From assembly GCF_022539665.2 (NCBI RefSeq), contig NC_081333.1:5702971-5766970 (forward strand): a DNA stretch of 64,000 nt, read 5' to 3'. Below are positions 14,601 to 32,600 of the stretch, piece by piece (the first letter of the stretch is position 1; each line of letters opens with the position of its first letter). Under the pieces are notes generated by a model. The model saw nothing but the letters and a program-made list of their open reading frames with translations, did no database searches and was not told the DNA's origin. Source of the DNA: Daphnia carinata. Lineage: Eukaryota > Arthropoda > Branchiopoda > Diplostraca > Daphniidae. The position numbers and the translations under genes were made by a program.

Positions 14601-17600
14601 CACATTGAATACACGTATATTTGATGCTGTTTGAATGTAGATATTGAAACTCACTGTATCAACACTATATTCACATTGAATACACGTATATTTGATACTG
14701 TTTGAATGTAGATCATGAAACTGATTCTATAACACTATATTCACATTGAATACACGTATATTTGATGCTGTTTGAATGTAGATATTGAAACTCATTCTAT
14801 ACACACTATATTCACATTGAATACACGTATATTTGATGCTGTTTGAATGTAGATATTGAAACTGACTGTATCACACTATATTCACATTGAATACACGTAT
14901 ATTTGATACTGTTTGAATGTAGATCATGAAACTGATTCTATAACACTATATTCACATTGAATACACGTATATTTGATACTGTTTGAATGTAGATCATGAA
15001 ACTGATTCTATAACACTATATTCACATTGAATACACGTATATTTGATGCTGTTTGAATGTAGATATTGAAACTCACTGTATCACACTATATTCACATTGA
15101 ATACACGTATATTTGATACTGTTTGAATGTAGATCATGAAACTGATTCTATAACACTATATTCACATTGAATACACGTATATTTGATACTGTTTGAATGT
15201 AGATCATGAAACTGATTCTATAACACTATATTCACATTGAATACACGTATATTTGATGCTGTTTGAATGTAGATATTGAAACTCACTGTATCACACTATA
15301 TTCACATTGAATACACGTATATTTGATGCTGTTTGAATGTAGATATTGAAACTCACTGTATCACACTATATTCACATTGAATACACGTATATTTGATGCT
15401 GTTTGAATGTAGATATTGAAACTCACTGTATCACACTATATTCACATTGAATACACGTATATTTGATACTGTTTGAATGTAGATCATGAAACTGATTCTA
15501 TAACACTATATTCACATTGAATACACGTATATTTGATGCTGTTTGAATGTAGATATTGAAACTCACTGTATCACACTATATTCACATTGAATACACGTAT
15601 ATTTGATACTGTTTGAATGTAGATCATGAAACTGATTCTATAACACTATATTCACATTGAATACACGTATATTTGATGCTGTTTGAATGTAGATCATGAA
15701 ACTGATTCTATAACACTATATTCACATTGAATACACGTATATTTGATACTGTTTGAATGTAGATCATGAAACTGATTCTATAACACTATATTCACATTGA
15801 ATACACGTATATTTGATGCTGTTTGAATGTAGATATTGAAACTCATTGTATCACACTATATTCACATTGAATACACGTATATTTGATGCTGTTTGAATGT
15901 AGATATTGAAACTCACTGTATCACACTATATTCACATTGAATACACGTATATTTGATACTGTTTGAATGTAGATCATGAAACTGATTCTATAACACTATA
16001 TTCACATTGAATACACGTATATTTGATGCTGTTTGAATGTAGATATTGAAACTCACTGTATCACACTATATTCACATTGAATACACGTATATTTGATGCT
16101 GTTTGAATGTAGATATTGAAACTCACTGTATCACACTATATTCACATTGAATACACGTATATTTGATGCTGTTTGAATGTAGATATTGAAACTCACTGTA
16201 TCACACTATATTCACATTGAATACACGTATATTTGATGCTGTTTGAATGTAGATCATTGAAACTGATTCTATAACACTATATTCACATTGAATACACGTA
16301 TATTTGATGCTGTTTGAATGTAGATATTGAAACTCACTGTATCACACTATATTCACATTGAATACACGTATATTTGATGCTGTTTGAATGTAGATCATTG
16401 AAACTGATTCTATAACACTATATTCACATTGAATACACGTATATTTGATGCTGTTTGAATGTAGATCATGAAACTGATTCTATAACACTATATTCACATT
16501 GAATACACGTATATTTGATGCTGTTTGAATGTAGATATTGAAACTCACTGTATCACACTATATTCACATTGAATACACGTATATTTGATACTGTTTGAAT
16601 GTAGATCATGAAACTGATTCTATAACACTATATTCACATTGAATACACGTATATTTGATGCTGTTTGAATGTAGATATTGAAACTCACTGTATCACACTA
16701 TATTCACATTGAATACACGTATATTTGATACTGTTTGAATGTAGATCATGAAACTGATTCTATAACACTATATTCACATTGAATACACGTATATTTGATG
16801 CTGCCTTGAATGTAGATATTGAAACTCACTGTATCACACTATATTCACATTGAATACACGTATATTTGATGCTGTTTGAATGTAGATCATGAAACTGATT
16901 CTATAACACTATATTCACATTGAATACACGTATATTTGATGCTGTTTGAATGTAGATCATGAAACTGATTCTATAACACTATATTCACATTGAATACACG
17001 TATATTTGATGCTGTTTGAATGTAGATATTGAAACTCACTGTATCACACTATATTCACATTGAATACACGTATATAAGATGCTGTTTGAATGTAGATCAT
17101 TGAAACTCACTGTATCATACTGTATTCAAATTGAATACACGTATATTTGATACTGTTTGAATGTAGATCATGAAACTGATTCTATAACACTATATTCACA
17201 TTGAATACACGTATATTTGATGCTGTTTGAATGTAGATATTGAAACTCACTGTATCACACTATATTCACATTGAATACACGTATATTTGATGCTGTTTGA
17301 ATGTAGATATTGAAACTCACTGTATCACACTATATTCACATTGAATACACGTATATTTGATACTGTTTGAATGTAGATCATGAAACTGATTCTATAACAC
17401 TATATTCACATTGAATACACGTATATTTGATGCTGTTTGAATGTAGATATTGAAACTCACTGTATCACACTATATTCACATTGAATACACGTATATTTGA
17501 TACTGTTTGAATGTAGATCATGAAACTGATTCTATAACACTATATTCACATTGAATACACGTATATTTGATGCTGTTTGAATGTAGATCATGAAACTGAT

Positions 17601-20600
17601 TCTATAACACTATATTCACATTGAATACACGTATATTTGATGCTGTTTGAATGTAGATATTGAAACTCACTGTATCACACTATATTCACATTGAATACAC
17701 GTATATTTGATGCTGTTTGAATGTAGATCATGAAACTGATTCTATAACACTATATTCACATTGAATACACGTATATTTGATGCTGTTTGAATGTAGATAT
17801 TGAAACTGACTGTATCACACTATATTCACATTGAATACACGTATATTTGATACTGTTTGAATGTAGATCATGAAACTGATTCTATAACACTATATTCACA
17901 TTGAATACACGTATATTTGATGCTGTTTGAATGTAGATATTGAAACTCACTGTATCACACTATATTCACATTGAATACACGTATATTTGATGCTGTTTGA
18001 ATGTAGATATTGAAACTCACTGTATCACACTATATTCACATTGAATACACGTATATTTGATGCTGTTTGAATGTAGATATTGAAACTGACTGTATCACAC
18101 TATATTCACATTGTCTACACGTATATTTGATCCTGTTTGAATGTAGATCATGAAACTGATTCTATAACACTATATTCACATTGAATACACGTATATTTGA
18201 TGCTGTTTGAATGTAGATCATGAAACTGATTCTATAACACTATATTCACATTGAATACACGTATATTTGATACTGTTTGAATGTAGATCATGAAACTGAT
18301 TCTATAACACTATATTCACATTGAATACACGTATATTTGATGCTGTTTGAATGTAGATATTGAAACTCACTGTATCACACTATATTCACATTGAATACAC
18401 GTATATTTGATGCTGTTTGAATGTAGATCATTGAAACTGATTCTATAACACTATATTCACATTGAATACACGTATATTTGATACTGTTTGAATGTAGATA
18501 TGAAACTGATTCTATAACACTATATTCACATTGAATACACGTATATTTGATGCTGTTTGAATGTAGATATTGAAACTCACTGTATCACACTATATTCACA
18601 TTGAATACACGTATATTTGATGCTGTTTGAATGTAGATATTGAAACTCACTGTATCACACTATATTCACATTGAATACACGTATATTTGATGCTGTTTGA
18701 ATGTAGATATTGAAACTCACTGTATCACACTATATTCACATTGAATACACGTATATTTGATGCTGTTTGAATGTAGATCATGAAACTGATTCTATAACAC
18801 TATATTCACATTGAATACACGTATATTTGATGCTGTTTGAATGTAGATATTGAAACTCACTGTATCACACTATATTCACATTGAATACACGTATATTTGA
18901 TGCTGTTTGAATGTAGATCATGAAACTGATTCTATAACACTATATTCACATTGAATACACGAACATTTGATGCTGTTTGAATGTAGATATTGAAACTCAC
19001 TGTATCACACTATATTCACATTGAATACACGTATATTTGATGCTGTTTGAATGTAGATCATGAAACTGATTCTATAACACTATATTCACATTGAATACAC
19101 GTATATTTGATGCTGTTTGAATGTAGATATTGAAACTCACTGTATCACACTATATTCACATTGAATACACGTATATTTGATGCTGTTTGAATGTAGATAT
19201 TGAAACTCACTGTATCACACTATATTCACATTGAATACACGTATATTTGATACTGTTTGAATGTAGATCATGAAACTGATTCTATAACACTATATTCACA
19301 TTGAATACACGTATATTTGATGCTGTTTGAATGTAGATATTGAAACTCACTGTATCACACTATATTCACATTGAATACACGTATATTTGATGCTGTTTGA
19401 ATGTAGATATTGAAACTCACTGTATCACACTATATTCACATTGAATACACGTATATTTGATACTGTTTGAATGTAGATCATGAAACTGATTCTATAACAC
19501 TATATTCACATTGAATACACGTATATTTGATACTGTTTGAATGTAGATCATGAAACTGATTCTATAACACTATATTCACATTGAATACACGTATATTTGA
19601 TGCTGTTTGAATGTAGATATTGAAACTCACTGTATCACACTATATTCACATTGAATACACGTATATTTGATGCTGTTTGAATGTAGATATTGAAACTCAC
19701 TGTATCACACTATATTCACATTGAATACACGTATATTTGATACTGTTTGAATGTAGATCATGAAACTGATTCTATAACACTATATTCACATTGAATACAC
19801 GTATATTTGATGCTGTTTGAATGTAGATATTGAAACTCACTGTATCACACTATATTCACATTGAATACACGTATATTTGATGCTGTTTGAATGTAGATAT
19901 TGAAACTCACTGTATCACACTATATTCACATTGAATACACGTATATTTGATACTGTTTGAATGTAGATCATGAAACTGATTCTATAACACTATATTCACA
20001 TTGAATTATATTCATTGAATACACGTATATTTGATGCTGTTTGAATGTAGATATTGAAACTCACTGTATCATACTATATTCACATTGAATACACGTATAT
20101 TTGATGCTGTTTGAATGTAGATATTGAAACTGATTCTATAACACTATATTCACATTGAATACACGTATATTTGATGCTGTTTGAATGTAGATATTGAAAC
20201 TCACTGTATCACACTATATTCACATTGAATACACGTATATTTGATACTGTTTGAATGTAGATCATGAAACTGATTCTATAACACTATATTCACATTGAAT
20301 ACACGTATATTTGATGCTGTTTGAATGTAGATATTGAAACTCACTGTATCACACTATATTCACATTGAATACACGTATATTTGATGCTGTTTGAATGTAG
20401 ATATTGAAACTCACTGTATCACACTATATTCACATTGAATACACGTATATTTGATGCTGTTTGAATGTAGATCATGAAACTCACTGTATCACACTATATT
20501 CACATTGAATACACGTATATTTGATACTGTTTGAATGTAGATCATGAAACTGATTCTATAACACTATATTCACATTGAATACACGTATATTTGATGCTGT

Positions 20601-23600
20601 TTGAATGTAGATATTGAAACTCACTGTATCACACTATATTCACATTGAATACACGTATATTTGATGCTGTTTGAATGTAGATATTGAAACTCACTGTATC
20701 ACACTATATTCACATTGAATACACGTATATTTGATACTGTTTGAATGTAGATCATGAAACTGATTCTATAACACTATATTCACATTGAATACACGTATAT
20801 TTGATGCTGTTTGAATGTAGATATTGAAACTCACTGTATCACACTATATTCACATTGAATACACGTATATTTGATGCTGTTTGAATGTAGATATTGAAAC
20901 TCACTGTATCACACTATATTCACATTGAATACACGTATATTTGATACTGTTTGAATGTAGATATTGAAACTGATTCTATAACACTATATTCACATTGAAT
21001 ACACGTATATTTGATGCTGTTTGAATGTAGATATTGAAACTCACTGTATCACACTATATTCACATTGAATACACGTATATTTGATGCTGTTTGAATGTAG
21101 ATCATTGAAACTCATTGTATAACACTATATTCACATTGAATACACGTATATTTGATACTGTTTGAATGTAGATATTGAAACTGATTCTATCACACTATAT
21201 TCACATTGAATACACGTATATTTGATACTGTTTGAATGTAGATCATTGAAACTGATTCTATAACACTATATTCACATTGAATACACGTATATTTGATGCT
21301 GTTTGAATGTAGATATTGAAACTCACTGTATCATACTATATTCACATTGAATACACGTATATTTGATACTGTTTGAATGTAGATCATGAAACTGATTCTA
21401 TAACACTATATTCACATTGAATACACGTATATTTGATGCTGTTTGAATGTAGATATTGAAACTCACTGTATCACACTATATTCACATTGAATACACGTAT
21501 ATTTGATACTGTTTGAATGTAGATAATGAAAATGATACTATAACACTATATTCACATTGAATACACGTATATTTGATACTGTTTGAATGTAGATATTGAA
21601 ACTCATTCTATCACACTATATTCACATTGAATACACGTATATTTGATGCTGTTTGAATGTAGATATTGAAACTCATTCTATAACACTATATTCACATTGA
21701 ATACACGTATATTTGATGCTGTTTGAATGTAGATCATGAAACTGATTCTATAACACTATATTCACATTGAATACACGTATATTTGATGCTGTTTGAATGT
21801 AGATATTGAAACTCACTGTATCATACTATATTCACATTGAATACACGTATATTTGATGCTGTTTGAATGTAGATATTGAAACTCACTGTTTCATACTATA
21901 TTCACATTGAATACACGTATATTTGATACTGTTTGAATGTAGATCATTGAAACTGATTCTATAACACTATATTCACATTGAATACACGTATATTTGATGC
22001 TGTTTGAATGTAGATATTGAAACTCATGTATTCACTGTATCATACTATATTCACATTGAATACACGTATATTTGATACTGTTTGAATGTAGATCATGAAA
22101 GTGATTCTATAACACTATATTCACATTGAATACACGTATATTTGATGCTGTTTGAATGTAGATATTGAAACTCACTGTATCATACTATATTCACATTGAA
22201 TACACGTATATTTGATGCTGTTTGAATGTAGATATTGAAACTCACTGTATCATACTATATTCACATTGAATACACGTATATTTGATGTTGTTTGAATGTA
22301 GATCATGAAACTGATTGTATAACACTATATTCACATTGAATACACGTATATTTGATACTGTTTGAATGTAGATCATGAAACTGATTCTATAACACTATAT
22401 TCACATTGAATACACGTATATTTGATGCTGTTTGAATGTAGATATTGAAACTCACTGTATCATACTATATTCACATTGAATACACGTATATTTGATACTG
22501 TTTGAATGTAGATCATGAAACTGATTCTATAACACTATATTCACATTGAATACACGTATATTTGATGCTGTTTGAATGTAGATATTGAAACTCATTGTAT
22601 CATACTATATTCACATTGAATACACGTATATTTGATGCTGTTTGAATGTAGATATGAAACTGATTCTATAACACTATATTCACATTGAATACACGTATAT
22701 TTGATGCTGTTTGAATGTAGATATTGAAACTCATTGTATCATACTATATTCACATTGAATACACGTATATTTGATGCTGTTTGAATGTAGATATTGAAAC
22801 TCACTGTATCATACTATATTCACATTGAATACACGTATATTTGATACTGTTTGAATGTAGATCATGAAACTGATTCTATAACACTATATTCACATTGAAT
22901 ACACGTATATTTGATGCTGTTTGAATGTAGATATTGAAACTCACTGTATCATACTATATTCACATTGAATACACGTATATTTGATACTGTTTGAATGTAG
23001 ATCATGAAACTGATTCTATAACACTATATTCACATTGAATACACGTATATTTGATGCTGTTTGAATGTAGATATTGAAACTCACTGTATCATACTATATT
23101 CACATTGAATACACGTATATTTGATGCTGTTTGAATGTAGATCATGAAACTGATTCTATAACACTATATTCACATTGAATACACGTATATTTGATGCTGT
23201 TTGAATGTAGATATTGAAACTCATGTATAACACTATATTCACATTGAATACACGTATATTTGATGCTGTTTGAATGTAGATATTGAAACTCACTGTATCA
23301 TACTATATTCACATTGAATACACGTATATTTGATACTGTTTGAATGTAGATCATGAAACTGATTCTATAACACTATATTCACATTGAATACACGTATATT
23401 TGATGCTGTTTGAATGTAGATATTGAAACTCACTGTATCATACTATATTCACATTGAATACACGTATATTTGATACTGTTTGAATGTAGATATTGAAACT
23501 GATTCTATAACACTATATTCACATTGAATACACGTATATTTGATGCTGTTTGAATGTAGATATTGAAACTCACTGTATCATACTATATTCACATTGAATA

Positions 23601-26600
23601 CACGTATATTTGATGCTGTTTGAATGTAGATATTGAAACTGACTGTATCATACTATATTCACATTGAATACACGTATATTTGATACTGTTTGAATGTAGA
23701 TATTGAAACTCACTGTATCATACTATATTCACATTGAATACACGTATATTTGATACTGTTTGAATGTAGATCATGAAACTGATTCTATAACACTATATTC
23801 ACATTGAATACACGTATATTTGATGCTGTTTGAATGTAGATATTGAAACTCACTGTATCATACTATATTCACATTGAATACACGTATATTTGATACTGTT
23901 TGAATGTAGATCATGAAACTGATTCTATAACACTATATTCACATTGAATACACGTATATTTGATGCTGTTTGAATGTAGATATTGAAACTCTCTGTATCA
24001 TACTATATTCACATTGAATTCACGTATATTTGATGCTGTTTGAATGTAGATATTGAAACTCACTGTATCATACTATATTCACATTGAATACACGTATATT
24101 TGATACTGTTTGAATGTAGATATTGAAACTCACTGTATCACACTATATTCACATTGAATACACGTATATTTGATGCTGTTTGAATGTAGATATTGAAACT
24201 CACTGTATCACACTATATTCACATTGAATACACGTATATTTGATACTGTTTGAATGTAGATCATGAAACTGATTCTATAACACTATATTCACATTGAATA
24301 CACGTATATTTGATGCTGTTTGAATGTAGATATTGAAACTCACTGTATCATACTATATTCACATTGAATACACGTATATTTGATACTGTTTGAATGTAGA
24401 TCATGAAACTGATTCTATAACACTATATTCACATTGAATACACGTATATTTGATGCTGTTTGAATGTAGATATTGAAACTCACTGTATCACACTATATTC
24501 ACATTGAATACACGTATATTTGATGCTGTTTGAATGTAGATATTGAAACTCACTGTATCACACTATATTCACATTGAATACACGTATATTTGATACTGTT
24601 TGAATGTAGATCATGAAACTGATTCTATAACACTATATTCACATTGAATACACGTATATTTGATGCTGTTTGAATGTAGATATTGAAACTCACTGTATCA
24701 TACTATATTCACATTGAATACACGTATATTTGATACTGTTTGAATGTAGATCATGAAACTGATTCTATAACACTATATTCACATTGAATACACGTATATT
24801 TGATGCTGTTTGAATGTAGATATTGAAACTCTCTGTATCATACTATATTCACATTGAATACACGTATATTTGATGCTGTTTGAATGTAGATCATGAAACT
24901 GATTCTATAACACTATATTCACATTGAATACACGTATATTTGATACTGTTTGAATGTAGATCATGAAACTGATTCTATAACACTATATTCACATTGAATA
25001 CACGTATATTTGATGCTGTTTGAATGTAGATATTGAAACTCACTGTATCACACTATATTCACATTGAATACACGTATATTTGATGCTGTTTGAATGTAGA
25101 TATTGAAACTCACTGTATCATACTATATTCACATTGAATACACGTATATTTGATACTGTTTGAATGTAGATCATGAAACTGATTCTATAACACTATATTC
25201 ACATTGAATACACGTATATTTGATGCTGTTTGAATGTAGATATTGAAACTCACTGTATCACACTATATTCACATTGAATACACGTATATTTGATACTGTT
25301 TGAATGTAGATCATGAAACTGATTCTATAACACTATATTCACATTGAATACACGTATATTTGATGCTGTTTGAATGTAGATATTGAAACTCACTGTATCA
25401 CACTATATTCACATTGAATACACGTATATTTGATGCTGTTTGAATGTAGATATTGAAACTCACTGTATCATACTATATTCACATTGAATACACGTATATT
25501 TGATACTGTTTGAATGTAGATCATGAAACTGATTCTATAACACTATATTCACATTGAATACACGTATATTTGATGCTGTTTGAATGTAGATATTGAAACT
25601 CATTGTATCACACTATATTCACATTGAATACACGTATATTTGATGCTGTTTGAATGTAGATATTGAAACTCACTGTATCACACTATATTCACATTGAATA
25701 CACGTATATTTGATGCTGTTTGAATGTAGATATTGAAACTCACTGTATCATACTATATTCACATTGAATACACGTATATTTGATACTGTTTGAATGTAGA
25801 TCATGAAACTGATTCTATAACACTATATTCACATTGAATACACGTATATTTGATGCTGTTTGAATGTAGATATTGAAACTCACTGTATCATACTATATTC
25901 ACATTGAATACACGTATATTTGATGCTGTTTGAATGTAGATATTGAAACTCACTGTATTCTATAACACTATATTCACATTGAATACACGTATATTTGATA
26001 CTGTTTGAATGTAGATCATGAAACTGATTCTATAACACTATATTCACATTGAATACACGTATATTTGATGCTGTTTGAATGTAGATATTGAAACTCACTG
26101 TATCACACTATATTCACATTGAATACACGTATATTTGATGCTGTTTGAATGTAGATATTGAAACTCACTGTATCACACTATATTCACATTGAATACACGT
26201 ATATTTGATACTGTTTGAATGTAGATCATAAACTGATTCTATAACACTATATTCACATTGAATACACGTATATTTGATGCTGTTTGAATGTAGATATTGA
26301 AACTCACTGTATCATACTATATTCACATTGAATACACGTATATTTGATACTGTTTGAATGTAGATCATGAAACTGATTCTATAACACTATATTCACATTG
26401 AATACACGTATATTTGATGCTGTTTGAATGTAGATATTGAAACTCACTGTATCATACACTATATTCACATTGAATACACGTATATTTGATGCTGTTTGAA
26501 TGTAGATATTGAAACTCACTGTATCACACTATATTCACATTGAATACACGTATATTTGATACTGTTTGAATGTAGATCATGAAACTGATTCTATAACACT

Positions 26601-29600
26601 ATATTCACATTGAATACACGTATATTTGATACTGTTTGAATGTAGATCATGAAACTGATTCTATAACACTATATTCACATTGAATACACGTATATTTGAT
26701 GCTGTTTGAATGTAGATATTGAAACTCACTGTATCACACTATATTCACATTGAATACACGTATATTTGATGCTGTTTGAATGTAGATATTGAAACTCATT
26801 GTATCACACTATATTCACATTGAATACACGTATATTTGATACTGTTTGAATGTAGATCATGAAACTGATTCTATAACACTATATTCACATTGAATACACG
26901 TATATTTGATGCTGTTTGAATGTAGATATTGAAACTCATTGTATCAACACTATATTCACATTGAATACACGTATATTTGATGCTGTTTGAATGTAGATAT
27001 TGAAACTCACTGTATCACACTATATTCACATTGAATACACGTATATTTGATACTGTTTGAATGTAGATCATGAAACTGATTCTATAACACTATATTCACA
27101 TTGAATACACGTATATTTGATGCTGTTTGAATGTAGATATTGAAACTCTCTGTATCATACTATATTCACATTGAATACACGTATATTTGATACTGTTTGA
27201 ATGTAGATCATGAAACTGGTTCTATAACACTATATTCACATTGAATACACGTATATTTGATGCTGTTTGAATGTAGATATTGAAACTCACTGTATCACAC
27301 TATATTCACATTGAATACACGTATATTTGATACTGTTTGAATGTAGATATGAAACTGATTCTATAACACTATATTCACATTGAATACACGTATATTTGAT
27401 GCTGTTTGAATGTAGATATTGAAACTCACTGTATCACACTATATTCACATTGAATACACGTATATTTGATGCTGTTTGAATGTAGATATTGAAACTCACT
27501 GTATCACACTATATTCACATTGAATACACGTATATTTGATACTGTTTGAATGTAGATCATGAAACTGATTCTATAACACTATATTCACATTGAATACACG
27601 TATATTTGATGCTGTTTGAATGTAGATATTGAAACTCACTGTATCATACTATATTCACATTGAATACACGTATATTTGATACTGTTTGAATGTAGATCAT
27701 GAAACTGATTCTATAACACTATATTCACATTGAATACACGTATATTTGATGCTGTTTGAATGTAGATATTGAAACTCACTGTATCACACTATATTCACAT
27801 TGAATACACGTATATTTGATACTGTTTGAATGTAGATCATGAAACTGATTCTATAACACTATATTCACATTGAATACACGTATATTTGATACTGTTTGAA
27901 TGTAGATATTGAAACTCACTGTATCACACTATATTCACATTGAATACACGTATATTTGATACTGTTTGAATGTAGATCATGAAACTGATTCTATAACACT
28001 ATATTCACATTGAATACACGTATATTTGATGCTGTTTGAATGTAGATATTGAAACTCACTGTATCACACTATATTCACATTGAATACACGTATATTTGAT
28101 GCTGTTTGAATGTAGATATGAAACTGGTTCTATAACACTATATTCACATTGAATACACGTATATTTGATGCTGTTTGAATGTAGATATTGAAACTCACTG
28201 TATCATACTATATTCACATTGAATACACGTATATTTGATACTGTTTGAATGTAGATCATGAAACTGATTCTATAACACTATATTCACATTGAATACACGT
28301 ATATTTGATGCTGTTTGAATGTAGATATTGAAACTCTCTGTATCATACTATATTCACATTGAATACACGTATATTTGATGCTGTTTGAATGTAGATATTG
28401 AAACTCATGTATCACACTATATTCACATTGAATACACGTATATTTGATGCTGTTTGAATGTAGATATTGAAACTCTCCTATCACACTATATTCACATTGA
28501 ATACACGTATATTTGATGCTGTTTGAATGTAGATCATGAAACTGATTCTATAACACTATATTCACATTGAATACACGTATATTTGATGCTGTTTGAATGT
28601 AGATATTGAAATTCACTGTATCACACTATATTCACATTGAATACACGTATATTTGATACTGTTTGAATGTAGATCATGAAACTGATTCTATAACACTATA
28701 TTCACATTGAATACACGTATATTTGATACTGTTTGAATGTAGATCATGAAACTGATTCTATAACACTATATTCACATTGAATACACGTATATTTGATGCT
28801 GTTTGAATGTAGATATTGAAACTCACTGTATCACACTATATTCACATTGAATACACGTATATTTGATACTGTTTGAATGTAGATCATGAAACTGATTCTA
28901 TAACACTATATTCACATTGAATACACGTATATTTGATGCTGTTTGAATGTAGATATTGAAACTCACTGTATCACACTATATTCACATTGAATACACGTAT
29001 ATTTGATGCTGTTTGAATGTAGATCATGAAACTGATTCTATAACACTATATTCACATTGAATACACGTATATTTGATGCTGTTTGAATGTAGATATTGAA
29101 ACTGACTGTATCACACTATATTCACATTGAATACACGTATATTTGATACTGTTTGAATGTAGATCATGAAACTGATTCTATAACACTATATTCACATTGA
29201 ATACACGTATATTTGATGCTGTTTGAATGTAGATATTGAAACTCACTGTATCACACTATATTCACATTGAATACACTTATATTTGATACTGTTTGAATGT
29301 AGATCATAAAACTGATTCTATAACACTATATTCACATTGAATACACGTATATTTGATGCTGTTTGAATGTAGATCATGAAACTGATTCTATAACACTATA
29401 TTGACATTGAATACACGTATATTTGATGCTGTTTGAATGTAGATATTGAAACTCACTGTATCACACTATATTCACATTGAATACACGTATATTTGATGCT
29501 GTTTGAATGTAGATCATGAAACTCATTCTATAACACTATATTCACATTGAATACACGTATATTTGATGCTGTTTGAATGTAGATATTGAAACTCTCTGTA

Positions 29601-32600
29601 TCATACTATATTCACATTGAATATACGTATATTTGATGCTGTTTGAATGTAGATATGGAAACTTATTGTATCACACTATATTCACATTGAATACAAGTAT
29701 ATTTGATGCTGTTTGAATGTAGATATTGAAACTCACTGTATCACACTATATTCACATTGAATATACGTATATTTGATGCTGTTTGAATGTAGATATTGAA
29801 AATCACTGTATCACATTATATTCACATTGAATACACGTATATTTGATGCTGTTTGAATGTAGATATTGAAACTCACTGTATCACACTATATTCACATTGA
29901 ATACACGTATATTTGATACTGTTTGAATGTAGATCATGAAACTGATTCTATAACACTATATTCACATTGAATACACGTATATTTGATACTGTTTGTATGT
30001 AGATCATGAAACTGATTCTATAACACTATATTCACATTGAATACACGTATATTTGATGCTATTTAAATGTAGATCATAAAACTGATTCTATAACACTATA
30101 TTCACATTGAATACACGTATATTTGATGCTGTTTGAATGTAGATCATGAAACTGATTCTATAACACTATATTCACATTGAATACACGTATATTTGATGCT
30201 GTTTGAATGTAGATATTGAAACTTACTGTATCACACTATATTCACATTGAATACACGTATATTTGATACTGTTTGTATGTAGATCATTAAACTGATTTTA
30301 TAACACTATATTCACATTGACTACACGTATATTTGATGCTGTTTAAATGTAGATATTGAAACTCACTGTATCACACTATATTCACATTGAATACACGTAT
30401 ATTTGATACTGTTTGAATGTAGATCATGAAACTGATTCTATAACACTATATTCACATTGAATACACGTATATTTGATGCTGTTTGAATGTAGATATTGAA
30501 ACTTACTGTATCACACTATATTCACATAGAATACACGTATATTTGATACTGTTTGAACGTAGATCATGAAACTGATTCTAAAACACTATATTCACATTGA
30601 ATACACGTATATTTGATGCTGTTTGAATGTAGATATTGAAACTTACTGTATCACACTATATTCACATTGAATACACGTATATTTGATGCTGTTTGAATGT
30701 GGATATTGAAAATCACTGTATCAAACTATATTCACATTGAATACACGTATATTTGATGCTGTTTGAATGTAGATATTGAAACTCACTGTATCACACTATA
30801 TTCACATTGAATACACGTATATTTGATACTGTTTGAATGTAGATCATGAAACTGATTCTATAACACTATATTCACATTGAATACACGTATATTTGATGCT
30901 GTTTGAATGTAGATATTGAAACTCACTGTATCACACTATATTTACATTGAATACACGTATATTTGATACTGTTTGAATGTAGATCATGAAACTGATTCTA
31001 TAACACTATATTCACATTGAATACACGTATATTTGATGCTGTTTGAATGTAGATCATGAAACTGATTCTATAACACTATATTCACATTGAATACACGTAT
31101 ATTTGATACTGTTTGAATGTAGATCATGAAACTGATTCTATAACACTATATTCACATTGAATACACGTATATTTGATGCTGTTTCAATGTAGATCATGAA
31201 ACTGATTCTATAACACTATATTCACTTTGAATACACGTATATTTGATGCTGTTTGAATGTAGATATTAAAACTGATTCTATAACACTATATTCACATTGA
31301 ATACACGTATATTTGATGCTGTTTGAATGTAGATCATGAAACTGATTCTATAAAACTATATTCACATTGAATACACGTATATTTGATGCTGTTTGAATGT
31401 AGATATTGAAACTCACTGTATCACACTATATTCACATTGAATACACGTATATTTGATGCTGTTTGAAAGTCGATATTGAAACTCTCTGTATCGCACTATA
31501 TTCACATTGAATATACGTATATTTGATGCTGTTTGAAAGTAGATATTGAAACTCACTGCATCACACTATATTCACATTGAATACACGTATATTTGACGCT
31601 GTTTGAATGTAGATATTGAAACTCACTGTATCACACTATATTCACATTTAATACACGTATATTTGATACTGTTTGAATGTAGATCATGAAACTGATTCTA
31701 TAAAACTATGTTCACATTGAATACACGTATATTTGATGCAGTTTGAATGTTGATATTGAAACTTACTGTATCACACTATATTCACATTGAATACACGTAT
31801 ATTTGATGCTGTTTGAATGTAGATATTGAAACTCTCCGTATCACACTATATTCACATTGAATATACGTATATTTGATGCTGTTTGAATGTGGATATTGAA
31901 AATCACTGTATCACACTATATTCACATTGAATACACGTATATTTGATAATGTTTGAATGTAGATATTGAAACTCACTGTATCACACTATATTCACATTGA
32001 ATACACGTATATTTGATACTGTTTGTATGTAGATCATGAAACTGATTCTATAACACTATATTCACATTGAATACACGTATATTTGATGCTGTTTGAATGT
32101 AGATATTGAAACTCACTGTATCACACTATATTCACATTGAATACACGTATATTTGATACTGTTTGAATGTAGATCATGAAACTGATTCTATAACACTATA
32201 TTCACATTGAATACACGTATATTTGATACTGTTTGTATGTAGATCATGAAACTGATTCTATAACACTATATTCACATTGAATACACGTATATTTGATGCT
32301 GTTTGAATGTAGATATTGAATCTCACTGTATCACACTACATTCACATTGAATACACGTATATTTGATACTTTTTGAATGTAGATCATGAAACTGATTCTA
32401 TAACACTATATTCACATTGAATACACGTATAATTGATGCTGTTTGAATGTAGATATTGAAACTTACTGTATCACACTATATTCACACTGAATACAGGTAT
32501 ATTTGATACTGTTTGAATGTAGATCATGAAACTGATTCTATAACACTATATTCACATTGAATACACGTATATTTGATGCTGTTTGAATGTAGATATTGAA